A stretch of 64,000 nucleotides of DNA, from NCBI RefSeq assembly GCF_900176565.1, contig NZ_FXEH01000006.1, forward strand, positions 1,798,001 to 1,862,000. The letters run 5' to 3'. A program made the translations under genes and the position numbers. Below, piece by piece: positions 54,559 through 63,660 of this stretch. The DNA comes from Thalassobacillus devorans. Lineage in GTDB: Bacteria; Bacillota; Bacilli; Bacillales; Halobacillaceae. Below the pieces are notes generated by a model that did no database searches, was not told where the DNA came from, and saw only the letters and a program-made list of their open reading frames with translations. Each line of letters begins with the position of its first letter. The stretch's first letter is position 1.

Positions 54559-55482
54559 TTAGTAGTATACCGTACGCCTCTGTGCTGCCTTCTCTATTCG
54601 GCAACGCCGGGTTGTACTCGTTTCTCCATCAATTTGTACCGGTATTTTCTCAGCCGATTCTATGATAATTGATTTACCTTTATACTCTTTTACTTCTCTT
54701 AAAGATGTGTGTTTCCCAAAAAACACCGTAATAAACAGGAGTAGAATCTTCCACTTCGCAATCTCCTCTATAATAATAATGGAATAGAATTCTTCTTTTA
54801 AGCTCGCTTGCGGTGCAATTTTCATTCCACCCCCATAATAGGGGTGATTTGCGACGGTCACCATTAAAGCGCGTGTACGGTGTACAACGTTCCCATCCAC
54901 CTGCACCATGATTGGAAGGGCTTCATATTTAGGTAATATTGCCAATAAAGCTGTGACATAGCTTAGGGAACCAATTCTGATGCGATTAAAGAAACGCTTG
55001 AGCAGGGAATGTTCCGCTTTATTTGCAACAGCAGCGTCGAATCCGAGACCAATGCTATTCATAAAAAACTTCCTGTTCCGGGGTGAGGGCTTGAATTGAT
55101 AAGTACCTGGCAAAAAGGTAAACTTCCTGGGAGCACGGATGACGCGTTTAAAGCTATTTAGAGGATTGTTTGGAATCCCAGCGCCACGGGCAAAGTCATT
55201 ACCTGATCCAGCAGGTATGAAAGCCATTGGAATTTGCGGGTGCGCATTCAGCCCATTCATTACTTCATGAAAGGTCCCGTCGCCTCCGATGACAATCACT
55301 GTTGTAATCTGTTCCTTATATATCTCCGCAATTTGCGCTGCAATCTCTTCCGCATGCCCTTTATATTTGGTAAAAAAGGTGCGGCAATGATTGTTTTTAA
55401 AGGAAATATCACGTTGGATTTTATGGAATCGTTTCAAGGCCCTGCCATAACCCGCTATCGGATTAACAATGACAATATACAT
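54559..55482 (-). CDS. ytlR: Diacylglycerol kinase-like lipid kinase (YtlR)
   Basis: A 307-residue member of the DAGK catalytic-domain (DgkB/YegS) family. VNPIAGYGRALKRFHKI at the start, GGDGTFHEVMNGL near residue 70 and IPAGSGNDFARGAG near 92 are the nucleotide and substrate signatures. It lacks a membrane segment, unlike DgkA. The C-terminal VQIDGET motif is present. A lipid or sphingolipid-like substrate is likely but undetermined. Position matches B. subtilis ytlR. Confidence 0.92.
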   Translation of the reverse strand: MYIVIVNPIAGYGRALKRFHKIQRDISFKNNHCRTFFTKYKGHAEEIAAQIAEIYKEQITTVIVIGGDGTFHEVMNGLNAHPQIPMAFIPAGSGNDFARGAGIPNNPLNSFKRVIRAPRKFTFLPGTYQFKPSPRNRKFFMNSIGLGFDAAVANKAEHSLLKRFFNRIRIGSLSYVTALLAILPKYEALPIMVQVDGNVVHRTRALMVTVANHPYYGGGMKIAPQASLKEEFYSIIIIEEIAKWKILLLFITVFFGKHTSLREVKEYKGKSIIIESAEKIPVQIDGETSTTRRCRIEKAAQRRTVYY

Positions 55483-55584
55483 GTGCTTCCTCCTAATCCT
55501 GACAAGACCTGAGTGTGAGTCTATTATACTATAATAATAGGGAACGGAATATAATGTAATTTTACCCTGCTAAAAAAAAGCAAA

Positions 55585-56484
55585 CTATCTAAAGAAGGCG
55601 TCTTCTTCCTGATCCCACTCCGGCCGTTTAATCGAACTTGTCTGACTGTGCTTCACCAATACTTCCGCTGCCTTTAACTGCTGATGTTTCAATGGAGCGC
55701 GCAGCCTTCGCTTTTCTTCGAACCAGCCCCAATATTCCTTTTTACCGATATAATCAATATGGTAACGTTCAACAGGTGAGCGAAAATCATTTTCTGGAGC
55801 AAGAATTACCTTCTTATAGGGGAAATCTATTCCATATTTAGCCAGGACACTTTTTACGTAGGTTTCACTTCGATTTAAAGCTATCAATGGACTAATGAAG
55901 TTCGTTTTAGTGCTTCCTTCTATCACCCAGGTTTTATTGTCTTCTGCTGCAATCACCGCTCCTTCAGGGGCCTCTATCCTATGTATGATTTCTATTCCTA
56001 AAGGACCTATAATTAAGGTGTTTATTTCTAATGGTGCCTGCTTGATTTTGACGATAGGCTCATACATGATGAAAAAGATATCAGGAAAACGCTGTAAAAA
56101 GTATTTCAAACTGCTGTCTTGCTTGTAATCAGCATTCATAAATGACTTTTCCCATAATGTTGACGTTGCCCATTTCAATTGAAAAGTATAAATTTCATCC
56201 AGAAACCTTTGTTTTTCATCTTGTAGCGAAACAGGCGGTATGACAGGTGGGGAATAGTCCTGAACTTCTTCATTTTTTCTTTGGAACAATTGACTCCACT
56301 TTGAAATTCCGCCTTGTTCCTCTGGTTCGTCTACAGGCTGCTCTAGTGCTAGACGCTGCTCACTCCACCTCTGTTTCATCGTCTGCCAATGCTGTTTTTT
56401 TGCTCGAATGAACTGTCCCGGATAACGGTACATATTCGTTTCATAACGAGAGATGTAGTCCTGTATTTTGATCAGCTGAGCCAT
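55585..56484 (-). CDS. ytlQ: YtlQ-like protein with a NERD-like region
   Basis: A 299-residue protein in the place of B. subtilis ytlQ. The N-terminus is basic and helical (YISRYETNMYRYPGQFIRAK). The region from about residue 140 to 230 (INTLIIGPLGIEIIHRIE) resembles the core of NERD-type nuclease-related folds, but the usual nuclease lysine and acid arrangement is not clear. No membrane segment is seen. Function is unknown; the NERD link is inference. It lies four bases after the thpR stop in one operon. Confidence 0.72.
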   Translation of the reverse strand: MAQLIKIQDYISRYETNMYRYPGQFIRAKKQHWQTMKQRWSEQRLALEQPVDEPEEQGGISKWSQLFQRKNEEVQDYSPPVIPPVSLQDEKQRFLDEIYTFQLKWATSTLWEKSFMNADYKQDSSLKYFLQRFPDIFFIMYEPIVKIKQAPLEINTLIIGPLGIEIIHRIEAPEGAVIAAEDNKTWVIEGSTKTNFISPLIALNRSETYVKSVLAKYGIDFPYKKVILAPENDFRSPVERYHIDYIGKKEYWGWFEEKRRLRAPLKHQQLKAAEVLVKHSQTSSIKRPEWDQEEDAFFR

Positions 56485-56488
56485 CTTG

Positions 56489-57055
56489 TCACCTCAATTT
56501 GACAGTATCAATTACTTCGTATTTAGGGGCCTCCCCTGGATGGATCCGGTAGAGGTGGAAGCGGTCAATTGTAAAGGTAATCGACTGTTTATATCTCTCC
56601 AGCTGTTCAATGGGAAAACGTTCGTTCTGTTCTTGATCCCATTTTTTGGCCAAAGTAATATGCGGACGGTATGGCCGATTTTCATTTGGAAAGCCAGCTT
56701 CCTCAAGTGCTTGCTCTACATTCTCTTTCATTTTTTGTAATGAAGGAGGATTTATCACTCCCATAAATAACACGCGTGGTCGTTGTTTATTACCAAAAAA
56801 ACTCAAGTCGGCTGCTTCTACTGCAAAACTCTCAGGATATGTTGAGTCATGCAGCTTCTTTTTTACTTCTTCTATCTTATCATCGGCAACCGCGCCGAGA
56901 AATTTCAATGTGATGTGAAAATCATTTCGATGGGTCCATGTTTTATAGGAAACCGATGAACTTAAACCTTTCTGCCACTCGGTAAGAACCTGACGTATTT
57001 CCTCGGAAATAGGTATACCAACAAAATAATGGGGATATCCTCCCAATGTAATCAT
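56489..57055 (-). CDS. thpR: RNA 2',3'-cyclic phosphodiesterase ThpR (YtlP)
   Basis: A 188-residue 2H phosphoesterase. Two HxT motifs form the active site: FHITLKFLG near residue 47 and PHITLAKKW near 132. The family opens RNA 2',3'-cyclic phosphate ends and was first named 2'-5' RNA ligase. The ATG at 57055 overlaps the MFS stop by four bases (ATGA). GGGAGG is directly adjacent to this ATG, an unusually short spacing, so translation may depend on coupling with the upstream gene. Confidence 0.9.
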   Translation of the reverse strand: MITLGGYPHYFVGIPISEEIRQVLTEWQKGLSSSVSYKTWTHRNDFHITLKFLGAVADDKIEEVKKKLHDSTYPESFAVEAADLSFFGNKQRPRVLFMGVINPPSLQKMKENVEQALEEAGFPNENRPYRPHITLAKKWDQEQNERFPIEQLERYKQSITFTIDRFHLYRIHPGEAPKYEVIDTVKLR

Positions 57056-58230
57056 CCTCCCTGAAAAATTATATATTTTCCTTCCCTTTTACTTACTACT
57101 GTAATAAGAACCATCCCTATAAAGGTCATGACTGAGAAAAAGCCATACATACCAAATACATGGAAGGCATCAATTAAAACGCCGCCTATAAAAGTGAAAA
57201 AAGCATTCCCTAAACCATTGCCAACAGCTGAGTATAATCCGACTGCTGTCGCAATGACATCTTTTGGAGCCAGTTCTCGAACGAGAATCAAAGCGGCTGG
57301 AATATATAAACCAACAGATATCCCTTGCATAATCGTCGTAGCATAAACGATTTCACTGGAAGGCTCAAATGCATAGACAAACCAACGAACGAACGAAACA
57401 GATGAGCTGATAATCAATACTCGAAAAATTCCAAGGCGATCGATGATGAATTGCGACACTTTCATGAATGGAGCTTCGCTGCCAGCTGCAAATAAAAAAG
57501 CGATCCCCACCGCTGTTAGTGTCCCACCGACTGTTAAAATGAATGTACCAAAGTAATAATTATTGGCCAGGACAGGACCGAAAACCAAAAAATTAGAGAC
57601 TAAAAAAATCATGAAGCTCTTTTGCTTACTTAGTACCTTTACACCTTCCCGAAAAGATACAGCCACACCTTCCCCATGTTTTGGAAACCTTGAAAGTGAT
57701 AATAAGGCAACAATCAGCCCGCCACCAAAGAATACGAAAATCCAATTAAGAGAGCCGGCTGCCTCGGTGACACGTCCTAAAACAAAGACAGCGACCGCAA
57801 AACCGACAGCTCCCCATAATCGAATGTTTCCATATTGCCTGCCATGCTTCTGCACATAACTCAGTGACAGGCTATCGGAAAGGGGAACGATACCCGATTG
57901 AAATATCGCAATGGCTACCATTCCGATATATAAAATTAGAAACTCCTGCCACACGGGATACAGCACTCCTAATAGAGCAGCAAGTAATGTTGCTATCGCA
58001 AGTAGACGTCTCGTCCGTTTAGTATGGTCACTTATCATTCCCCACAAAGGCTGAACGAAAATAGTGACCAATGGTAAAGCAGCTATAATCAACCCAATCT
58101 GCGTATGATTCAAACCCTTTTCATTCTCTAAGAAAATAGATAGTAAGGGAAACAATGAACCAAAACCAAAGAAAGTGAAAAAATAATAAATTTGAAAGAA
58201 ACGGTATGTCTTATGATTATAATCTTGCAC
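57052..58230 (-). CDS. MFS transporter (MFS_1-like)
   Basis: A 392-residue permease with about twelve membrane segments. GMISDHTKRTRRLLAIA carries the typical loop 2-3 motif (D-x-x-x-R/K). The layout resembles the nucleoside/LacY-type MFS_1-like family, for which the substrate is not predictable. The GTG at 58230 is chosen since AGAGGG lies seven bases upstream; a TTG at 58251 would precede it. It sits between pepV and thpR in a tight operon, overlapping thpR. Confidence 0.85.
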   Translation of the reverse strand: MQDYNHKTYRFFQIYYFFTFFGFGSLFPLLSIFLENEKGLNHTQIGLIIAALPLVTIFVQPLWGMISDHTKRTRRLLAIATLLAALLGVLYPVWQEFLILYIGMVAIAIFQSGIVPLSDSLSLSYVQKHGRQYGNIRLWGAVGFAVAVFVLGRVTEAAGSLNWIFVFFGGGLIVALLSLSRFPKHGEGVAVSFREGVKVLSKQKSFMIFLVSNFLVFGPVLANNYYFGTFILTVGGTLTAVGIAFLFAAGSEAPFMKVSQFIIDRLGIFRVLIISSSVSFVRWFVYAFEPSSEIVYATTIMQGISVGLYIPAALILVRELAPKDVIATAVGLYSAVGNGLGNAFFTFIGGVLIDAFHVFGMYGFFSVMTFIGMVLITVVSKREGKYIIFQGG

Positions 58231-58261
58231 GGGTTTTCCCTCTTTCTTCAACGGTGACTGG

Positions 58262-59647
58262 TTATTTTGTCAACTGATAGATTGCTTCTGCATAAATAGC
58301 GACGGCTGCCATCATATCCTGTATACGAACATATTCATCCGCTTGATGAGCAGTATCAGGACTGTCCGGGAACATGGCACCATAAGCGACCCCGGCCTTC
58401 AGGGCTCTCGCATAAGTAGCTCCGCCAATAGCTTCCGCCTTTGTTCGATCCCCTGTGTGGTGGTTATAGATATTCAGCAACGTAGAAACACCATCATGGT
58501 CCTCATCTATATATAAAGGCCTCAGGTGGTCATATACCTTATAAGTTCCCTTCCACCTTGTCGCTTGCTCCTGGATCTTATGTAGAAGCGCTTCACTTTC
58601 CACTGTTACAGGGTAGCGGATATTGAGACCGGCTACCAGTCCTGTTTCACTCAATTGGAATGAGCCAAGATTCATCGTCAAAGAACCCGAAACATCATCG
58701 TGATGTTTTATTCCAAGATTCTCACCACTGTCATCACCGAGAATCTCTGCCAGCTGAGAGAACCATTCATATGCTTCCTCCGACAATGGAAGGCCAGTTA
58801 AAAATCTGAACAATTCAATTATTGCATTGACACCTTGTGATGGCTTACTGGCATGGGCCCCTTTTCCATGTACTTCCACCATCATACGATCGTTATCCAG
58901 ATAACATTTTCCATCTAATTCCTTAGCTGTGAGGTAGGAAGTGAACTTTTGTTCCACCAAGTCATGATTATCCGTACGAAGTATTGCTATCGCCTTGTCA
59001 GGGACCATATTCAGACGATCTCCTCCTTTAATACGGATTATCTGTATTTGACGGTCCCTGGATTGATTAAAAACAGGCAGCTCCATATAGCCATCGATCA
59101 AACCTTTTTCTGCATGGATGACTGGAAATGCTGCATCAGGTGAGAATCCGAAGGAAGGCATTTCTTCCTGTTTAAAATAATAATCGATCCCCTGCCAATC
59201 TCTTTCTTCATCAGTACCTAAAATCAGCCGTATCCTTTTATTCGGTTCAAAGCCTTGGTCTTTCAGCAGTTTCATTGCTATATAGGCGGCCATTACCGGT
59301 CCTTTATCATCCTGTGCTCCCCTGCCATATAAGTTGCCACCTTTGATGACAGGTTCAAATGGAGCACTGCTCCAGCCATCTCCGGCAGGGACAACATCCA
59401 GGTGACCAAGAATACCCAGTATTTGCTCGCCCTCTCCCCATTCGATATGGCCGGCATACCCTGACAAATTTTTCACTTGAAATCCGTCTTCCCTGCCAAT
59501 GGCAAGCATCTCTTTTAAAGCGTCATCTATTTTCTTGCCAAAAGGGTAGTTACTATCTTCTTCAAATACACTGGGAATACGTAACAAGCGTTTAACTTTT
59601 GTCAGATATTCATCCTTATAATCAGGAGCTAATACCTTGAAATCCAT
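58262..59647 (-). CDS. pepV: Dipeptidase PepV
   Basis: A 461-residue M20-family zinc peptidase that cleaves dipeptides, including some with D-residues at the C-terminus in related enzymes. Metal ligands appear in LGILGHLDVVPAGDGWSSAP, the bridging YGRGAQDDKGPVMAAYIA, and LILGTDEERDW; the C-terminal PDSPDTAHQADEYVR supplies the final histidine. Length matches PepV. It follows the channel gene by two bases, so they are in one operon. Confidence 0.95.
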   Translation of the reverse strand: MDFKVLAPDYKDEYLTKVKRLLRIPSVFEEDSNYPFGKKIDDALKEMLAIGREDGFQVKNLSGYAGHIEWGEGEQILGILGHLDVVPAGDGWSSAPFEPVIKGGNLYGRGAQDDKGPVMAAYIAMKLLKDQGFEPNKRIRLILGTDEERDWQGIDYYFKQEEMPSFGFSPDAAFPVIHAEKGLIDGYMELPVFNQSRDRQIQIIRIKGGDRLNMVPDKAIAILRTDNHDLVEQKFTSYLTAKELDGKCYLDNDRMMVEVHGKGAHASKPSQGVNAIIELFRFLTGLPLSEEAYEWFSQLAEILGDDSGENLGIKHHDDVSGSLTMNLGSFQLSETGLVAGLNIRYPVTVESEALLHKIQEQATRWKGTYKVYDHLRPLYIDEDHDGVSTLLNIYNHHTGDRTKAEAIGGATYARALKAGVAYGAMFPDSPDTAHQADEYVRIQDMMAAVAIYAEAIYQLTK

Positions 59648-59649
59648 AC

Positions 59650-60609
59650 TTACTCCCCTTTTCCGGTTATAGTTTTGTAGGTATGTTCATCACAAATAGC
59701 AAAAAGCCTGGCGGATTCCGGAATTGGTTCCCCTAAACGCCGATTGATATTCAAGTCATTACCATCAGCAATCAAGGTTGCCCCTTGCTTCAGCAAGGAG
59801 TCAAAGGCATCCTGGTAGGTCTTCCACTCTTTCTGTCTCGGTATCAGGTGTAAATCATCCCCATGCGAACGACTTAATAACTGCCCATAAATACTTGAGA
59901 CCCCATTCATAAAAGCGGAACGGACTGCCAGGGAGGATATCGTTTCGTTGGAAACAATAAACTCATCCACTTTAATATGCTTAAAATTTTTGATATGTGC
60001 TTCTTCCATCACTTCCACAATTGTATGTACATTCGGTGCAAGAGCTTCGACAGTAGAAGCAATCAGTAAACTCTTTCCATCAATCAATTGGTCATCATTA
60101 ATTCGATCATCGGAGAAAATCATGACTGCTTGTGCTTCCGAGACATTTGCTTTCATTAAAGTTTCTTTTGCCGAGGCATTTCCTCTGATGTAATGGATGT
60201 TATCTTTAAGGAAAGGAGCTTCCTTCAAATCATCGATAATTACAATCTCTGCCTGGTCATAGGTATCCATAATTTCCTGGATAGCAAAAGAAGCCTTTTG
60301 TGACCATCCGATAATAATATAATGGTTTTTATCTTTGTACACGATTGCACCCTCCAAACGTTTTTTCCTGAAACCAGCCAGCCCATCTACTACTTTGCCA
60401 ATCACTACACCAATTAAGCCAATTCCTAATATATATAGGAAAATAGCAATTAAACGTCCTGCTACGGTTACAGGGTAATAATCTCCATAACCTACCGTTG
60501 TCACTGTAGTCATGACCCACCAGAAACCATCAAAATAGGTCGGAAAAGAGTCCCTTTCTACATTGACAATCAGAATGGTACCAAACACAACCAATAAGCC
60601 ACTGGACAA
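59650..60609 (-). CDS. Potassium channel with RCK domain; N-terminus apparently frameshifted
   Basis: The frame from TTG 60609 gives 319 residues: part of a first membrane segment, the pore helix and TVGYGD selectivity filter, a second segment, and a C-terminal RCK/TrkA-N domain (IIIGWSQKASFAIQ, IIDDLKEAPFLKD). The first segment is too short and no ribosome site precedes it. A good site (AAAGGAG) lies eight bases before TTG 60665 in another frame. Removing one base from the A4 run (60634-60637) joins the two frames into a full N-terminus. So it is either a frameshifted gene or a sequence error. It resembles YugO. Confidence 0.8.
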   Translation of the reverse strand: MSSGLLVVFGTILIVNVERDSFPTYFDGFWWVMTTVTTVGYGDYYPVTVAGRLIAIFLYILGIGLIGVVIGKVVDGLAGFRKKRLEGAIVYKDKNHYIIIGWSQKASFAIQEIMDTYDQAEIVIIDDLKEAPFLKDNIHYIRGNASAKETLMKANVSEAQAVMIFSDDRINDDQLIDGKSLLIASTVEALAPNVHTIVEVMEEAHIKNFKHIKVDEFIVSNETISSLAVRSAFMNGVSSIYGQLLSRSHGDDLHLIPRQKEWKTYQDAFDSLLKQGATLIADGNDLNINRRLGEPIPESARLFAICDEHTYKTITGKGE

Positions 60610-60633
60610 AAATAAAATTATTGATATTGACCA

Positions 60634-60637
60634 TTTT
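60634..60637 (-). other. Probable single-base insertion in the channel gene
   Basis: The run of four A on the minus strand is where the upstream frame starting at TTG 60665 (YILRKLFTK) and the downstream frame (WSISIILFLSSG) would join after loss of one base, restoring a complete first membrane segment. Confidence 0.6.
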
Positions 60638-60826
60638 CGTGAATAATTTCCGTAGAATGTACAAGGTCGATGCTCCTTTCATTTAATTTTATGTAAATTT
60701 AGTGAAATATCTGTAAATTCGAGCGAATTTAATAGCATATTTTCTTCTCCTTAGTGTAAAATAAAAATAACTTCATAGCGTCACTCGCACATTAAATTCC
60801 TACGAATGAATCTAAGGAGTGGTTAT

Positions 60827-61045
60827 TTGAATCATTCATCATCCCGTATGCTAAACAGGATCAAAGCTGTCTATCTGTATATAAGAGAACATGGGCCAGT
60901 TACGACAGCACAGCTAGCGGAAGAGTTCGGGACTACGGACCGGACCATCCAAAGGGATTTGACAGTTTTGGAATACAATGGACTGGTGGATAGCCCTCAC
61001 CGCGGCAAGTGGACGATAACCGAAAAGAAAGTTAAAATTTCATGA
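60827..61045 (+). CDS. ytzE: Small DeoR-type helix-turn-helix regulator YtzE
   Basis: A 72-residue DNA-binding protein consisting almost only of a DeoR-type HTH (GPVTTAQLAEEFGTTDRTIQRDLTVLEYNGLV). It lacks the sugar-binding domain of full DeoR regulators, so it is probably a minimal regulator. AAGGAG lies seven bases before TTG at 60827; an ATG seven codons later is another possible start. It is located next to the channel-pepV unit, divergent from it. Targets are unknown. Confidence 0.85.
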   Translation: MNHSSSRMLNRIKAVYLYIREHGPVTTAQLAEEFGTTDRTIQRDLTVLEYNGLVDSPHRGKWTITEKKVKIS

Positions 61046-61059
61046 TCATATGATAAAGT

Positions 61060-61090
61060 CACCCGGACTATAAGCCCGGGTGCTTTTTTG
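61060..61090 (+). terminator. Terminator after ytzE
   Basis: A stem CACCCGG/CCGGGTG (61060-61066 with 61076-61082) followed by a T run. Confidence 0.8.
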
Positions 61091-61110
61091 CACTTTATCA
61101 ATTTTTTATA

Positions 61111-61165
61111 TTTGTTGGATTAAAGTATAAGAGAAACTTTGGCTTGTAAATAATCCAAGTTTTAC
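61111..61165 (-). repeat. Intergenic repeat family A, partial copy 4
   Basis: On the minus strand this carries CTTATACTTTAATCC, identical to copy 1, and a similar AGTTTCTCTTATAC block, but lacks the terminal palindrome. It is a partial or diverged copy. Confidence 0.45.
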
Positions 61166-61186
61166 TAAGTTCCTGATAAGTCCCAA

Positions 61187-61906
61187 TTACATATTTGTAA
61201 GTTCTTTTAAGTAAGCAACTTCCTCATCGGATAGTTCACGGTATTCCCCGGGAGCTAAATCTTCATCAAGCTGAAGCGTGCCCATACTGATCCTTTTAAG
61301 GTACGTCACCCGTTTTCCTACGGCCTCAAACATCCGCTTGACTTGGTGGTATTTACCTTCTGTAATAGTAAGTTCTATTTCAGATACTGCCCCCGTTACC
61401 AGTATCTGTAGCTGTCCGGGCTTTGTAACATAACCATCATCCAGGGTAACCCCTTTTTTAAACTTCTCTCTATCGGCATCTGTCACTTCTCCATCAATGA
61501 CAGCATAATAGGTTTTTCCTACATCTTTTTTTGGTGAAGTGAGGCGATGAGCAAGCTGGCCATCGTTTGTGATAAGCAGCAGCCCCTCTGTATCTTTATC
61601 CAGCCTGCCAACAGGAAAAGGTTCAAATATTAAATCTTCAGGCTGTAAGATCTCAATCACCGTTTCCTCTACAGCATCCTCCGTAGCTGAAACCAGTCCA
61701 TCCGGCTTATTCATCATCAAATATATGAACTCCCTGTACTCTACCATCTCCCCATATACCGTTACCTGGTCTTTTTCAGGATCGACATGGGTTTTCGGAC
61801 TGTTGACAGATGATTCATTCACTCGAACATTTCCTGACTTCAATAATGCTTTTACTTCTTTACGTGTTCCATAACCCATATGGGATAATAACTTATCAAT
61901 TCGCAT
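61187..61906 (-). CDS. ytzG: Pseudouridine synthase, RsuA/RluB family (YtzG)
   Basis: A 239-residue rRNA pseudouridine synthase. An N-terminal S4 domain (MRIDKLLSHMGYGTRKEVKALLK) is followed by the catalytic GRLDKDTEGLLLITNDGQ near residue 99, whose aspartate is the catalytic residue. The length and the end (YRELSDEEVAYLKEL) are of the RsuA type, which modifies 16S rRNA, but the exact target is not determined. It starts 10 bases after the ytgP stop, so they share an operon. Confidence 0.92.
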   Translation of the reverse strand: MRIDKLLSHMGYGTRKEVKALLKSGNVRVNESSVNSPKTHVDPEKDQVTVYGEMVEYREFIYLMMNKPDGLVSATEDAVEETVIEILQPEDLIFEPFPVGRLDKDTEGLLLITNDGQLAHRLTSPKKDVGKTYYAVIDGEVTDADREKFKKGVTLDDGYVTKPGQLQILVTGAVSEIELTITEGKYHQVKRMFEAVGKRVTYLKRISMGTLQLDEDLAPGEYRELSDEEVAYLKELTNM

Positions 61907-61916
61907 CTTTCGCCTC

Positions 61917-63542
61917 CTAGACCTGCTTCCTTTTTAAGAATCTGTCTAACACTCGAACTTTACCTCCAAGTACCCGTTCCAGTAAGGTTGATTGATAGGC
62001 AAGCCATAAATAAATACCGCCTCCTGCAGCCACACCCGTAATCAATACAATCATGGCATCAAGGCGACTGGATGTCGGGTCCAAAACAAAACTGAACAGA
62101 AACTTGAGAATAAATAAAACTGCAGCCATGATAGCTGTAAAAATAATAACCAAAAGTGACCTCTTAAATAGAGGACCCATCGGAAATGCAGCTTTTTTCT
62201 TCACTCTCCACATATTAAGCAATACTGCTGTTGCTACAGCAAGCAACGTGGCAAAAATAGAACCTTTTGCCCCGAAGACTAAGATCAATGGAATATTCAA
62301 AGATGTTTTAATAATAAGCCCTGCAGTCAGACTGATAACCGTGAAATTCTGCTGGTTGATTCCCTGCAGTACTGCTGCGCTGACGGAAAATAATCCAAAT
62401 AACAATGATGCGGGAGCATACCAGGCCAGCCAAGGCCCCTTTACTTCAATACCTTCGATTCCATATAAAGATCCATAAGCTTCACCTGACAAAACTGCAA
62501 GTCCCACAACAGCTGGAAGAATCAATAAAACAACAATCTGAAATACCTGATTGATTTGTTTATGCATCAGCTGTGTCTTCTTTTCTGTAAAGGAAGCAGT
62601 CACAGCCGGCAGCATGGAAAGTGACAAACCAGTCGCTAAAGTCATCGGAATAACCACTAGCTTATGCCCATACATAATAATCGCTGCGTAAGCAGTATTT
62701 GCTAAATCACCTTGTCCGGCAACATACATCGCATCCATGAATGTAAGGTTATCGATAAACTGATATAAAGGGATTGCAATGCCTACCAGCACAAATGGCC
62801 CTGCATAGCCAAGCAATTCCTTAAACATTTTCTTCTGTGGGATGTCATACGAATAATCTTGTTGTTCCAAATGACGATCTAAGTAGGGTTTTCGCTTTCT
62901 CCAATAAATATAAAGGACCAAACCAGAGGCAAGCGCCCCTATAAATGCTGCAAATGTAGCGAATCCCACTGCGACCTCAATTGGTCCATCAAAGATCTCT
63001 ACTACGATAAAAACAGCGATCAACAAGAAAGCGATTCTTGCCACTTGCTCGACCACCTGAGAAACAGCGGTAGGTGCCATGGATTCATGCCCTTGGAAAA
63101 ATCCTCGCACTATACTCATGCTTGGAATAAGTAATAATGCAAAACTCACCATTTGAATGACATTTGTTACGGATGCAAGAGAAATCTCTTCATCATCTTG
63201 TCTGATAGACATCTTCGCTAAACTTTCAGCGCCGAAAAACATGAGTAAAAATGCAACTAATCCGGTAAGTGCCATCAACTGCATCCCGGACTTCAAAATC
63301 TTCCTGCTTGTTTCATAATCACCTAGAGAGTTATACTTTGAAACGAACTTAGACACGGCTAAAGGCACACCTAATGTGGATATACTGATGAATATCGTGT
63401 ATGGTATATAGGCAAAGCCGTATAAAGTACCACCTGTGTCGCCAACCATCGCCTCAAAGGGAATGAGGTAAACCATTCCTAAGAATTTCGATAAAAATGT
63501 GGCTCCTGTGAGGAGCATGGTTCCTTTAACTATTTTCGACAT
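61917..63542 (-). CDS. ytgP: Polysaccharide/lipid flippase-like protein YtgP (MOP superfamily)
   Basis: A 541-residue membrane protein with about fourteen segments in the MVF/MATE-type fold, related to SpoVB and MurJ. The start [24 protein letters not shown] is typical. B. subtilis YtgP and relatives are linked to export of cell-wall lipid precursors (the Amj/MurJ question), so a lipid II flippase role is plausible. GGTGGAA precedes the ATG. Divergent from the flavoprotein gene. Confidence 0.93.
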   Translation of the reverse strand: MSKIVKGTMLLTGATFLSKFLGMVYLIPFEAMVGDTGGTLYGFAYIPYTIFISISTLGVPLAVSKFVSKYNSLGDYETSRKILKSGMQLMALTGLVAFLLMFFGAESLAKMSIRQDDEEISLASVTNVIQMVSFALLLIPSMSIVRGFFQGHESMAPTAVSQVVEQVARIAFLLIAVFIVVEIFDGPIEVAVGFATFAAFIGALASGLVLYIYWRKRKPYLDRHLEQQDYSYDIPQKKMFKELLGYAGPFVLVGIAIPLYQFIDNLTFMDAMYVAGQGDLANTAYAAIIMYGHKLVVIPMTLATGLSLSMLPAVTASFTEKKTQLMHKQINQVFQIVVLLILPAVVGLAVLSGEAYGSLYGIEGIEVKGPWLAWYAPASLLFGLFSVSAAVLQGINQQNFTVISLTAGLIIKTSLNIPLILVFGAKGSIFATLLAVATAVLLNMWRVKKKAAFPMGPLFKRSLLVIIFTAIMAAVLFILKFLFSFVLDPTSSRLDAMIVLITGVAAGGGIYLWLAYQSTLLERVLGGKVRVLDRFLKRKQV

Positions 63543-63660
63543 TTCTATTTATTCCACCTTCATTGATTGTAGAGTCGAACGAATCTATTTTACCATAAAT
63601 AAAGGTGTTTCAAATCATATTACATTCACAAGCAGCTATTATTTGAAAGGAATGACTATA

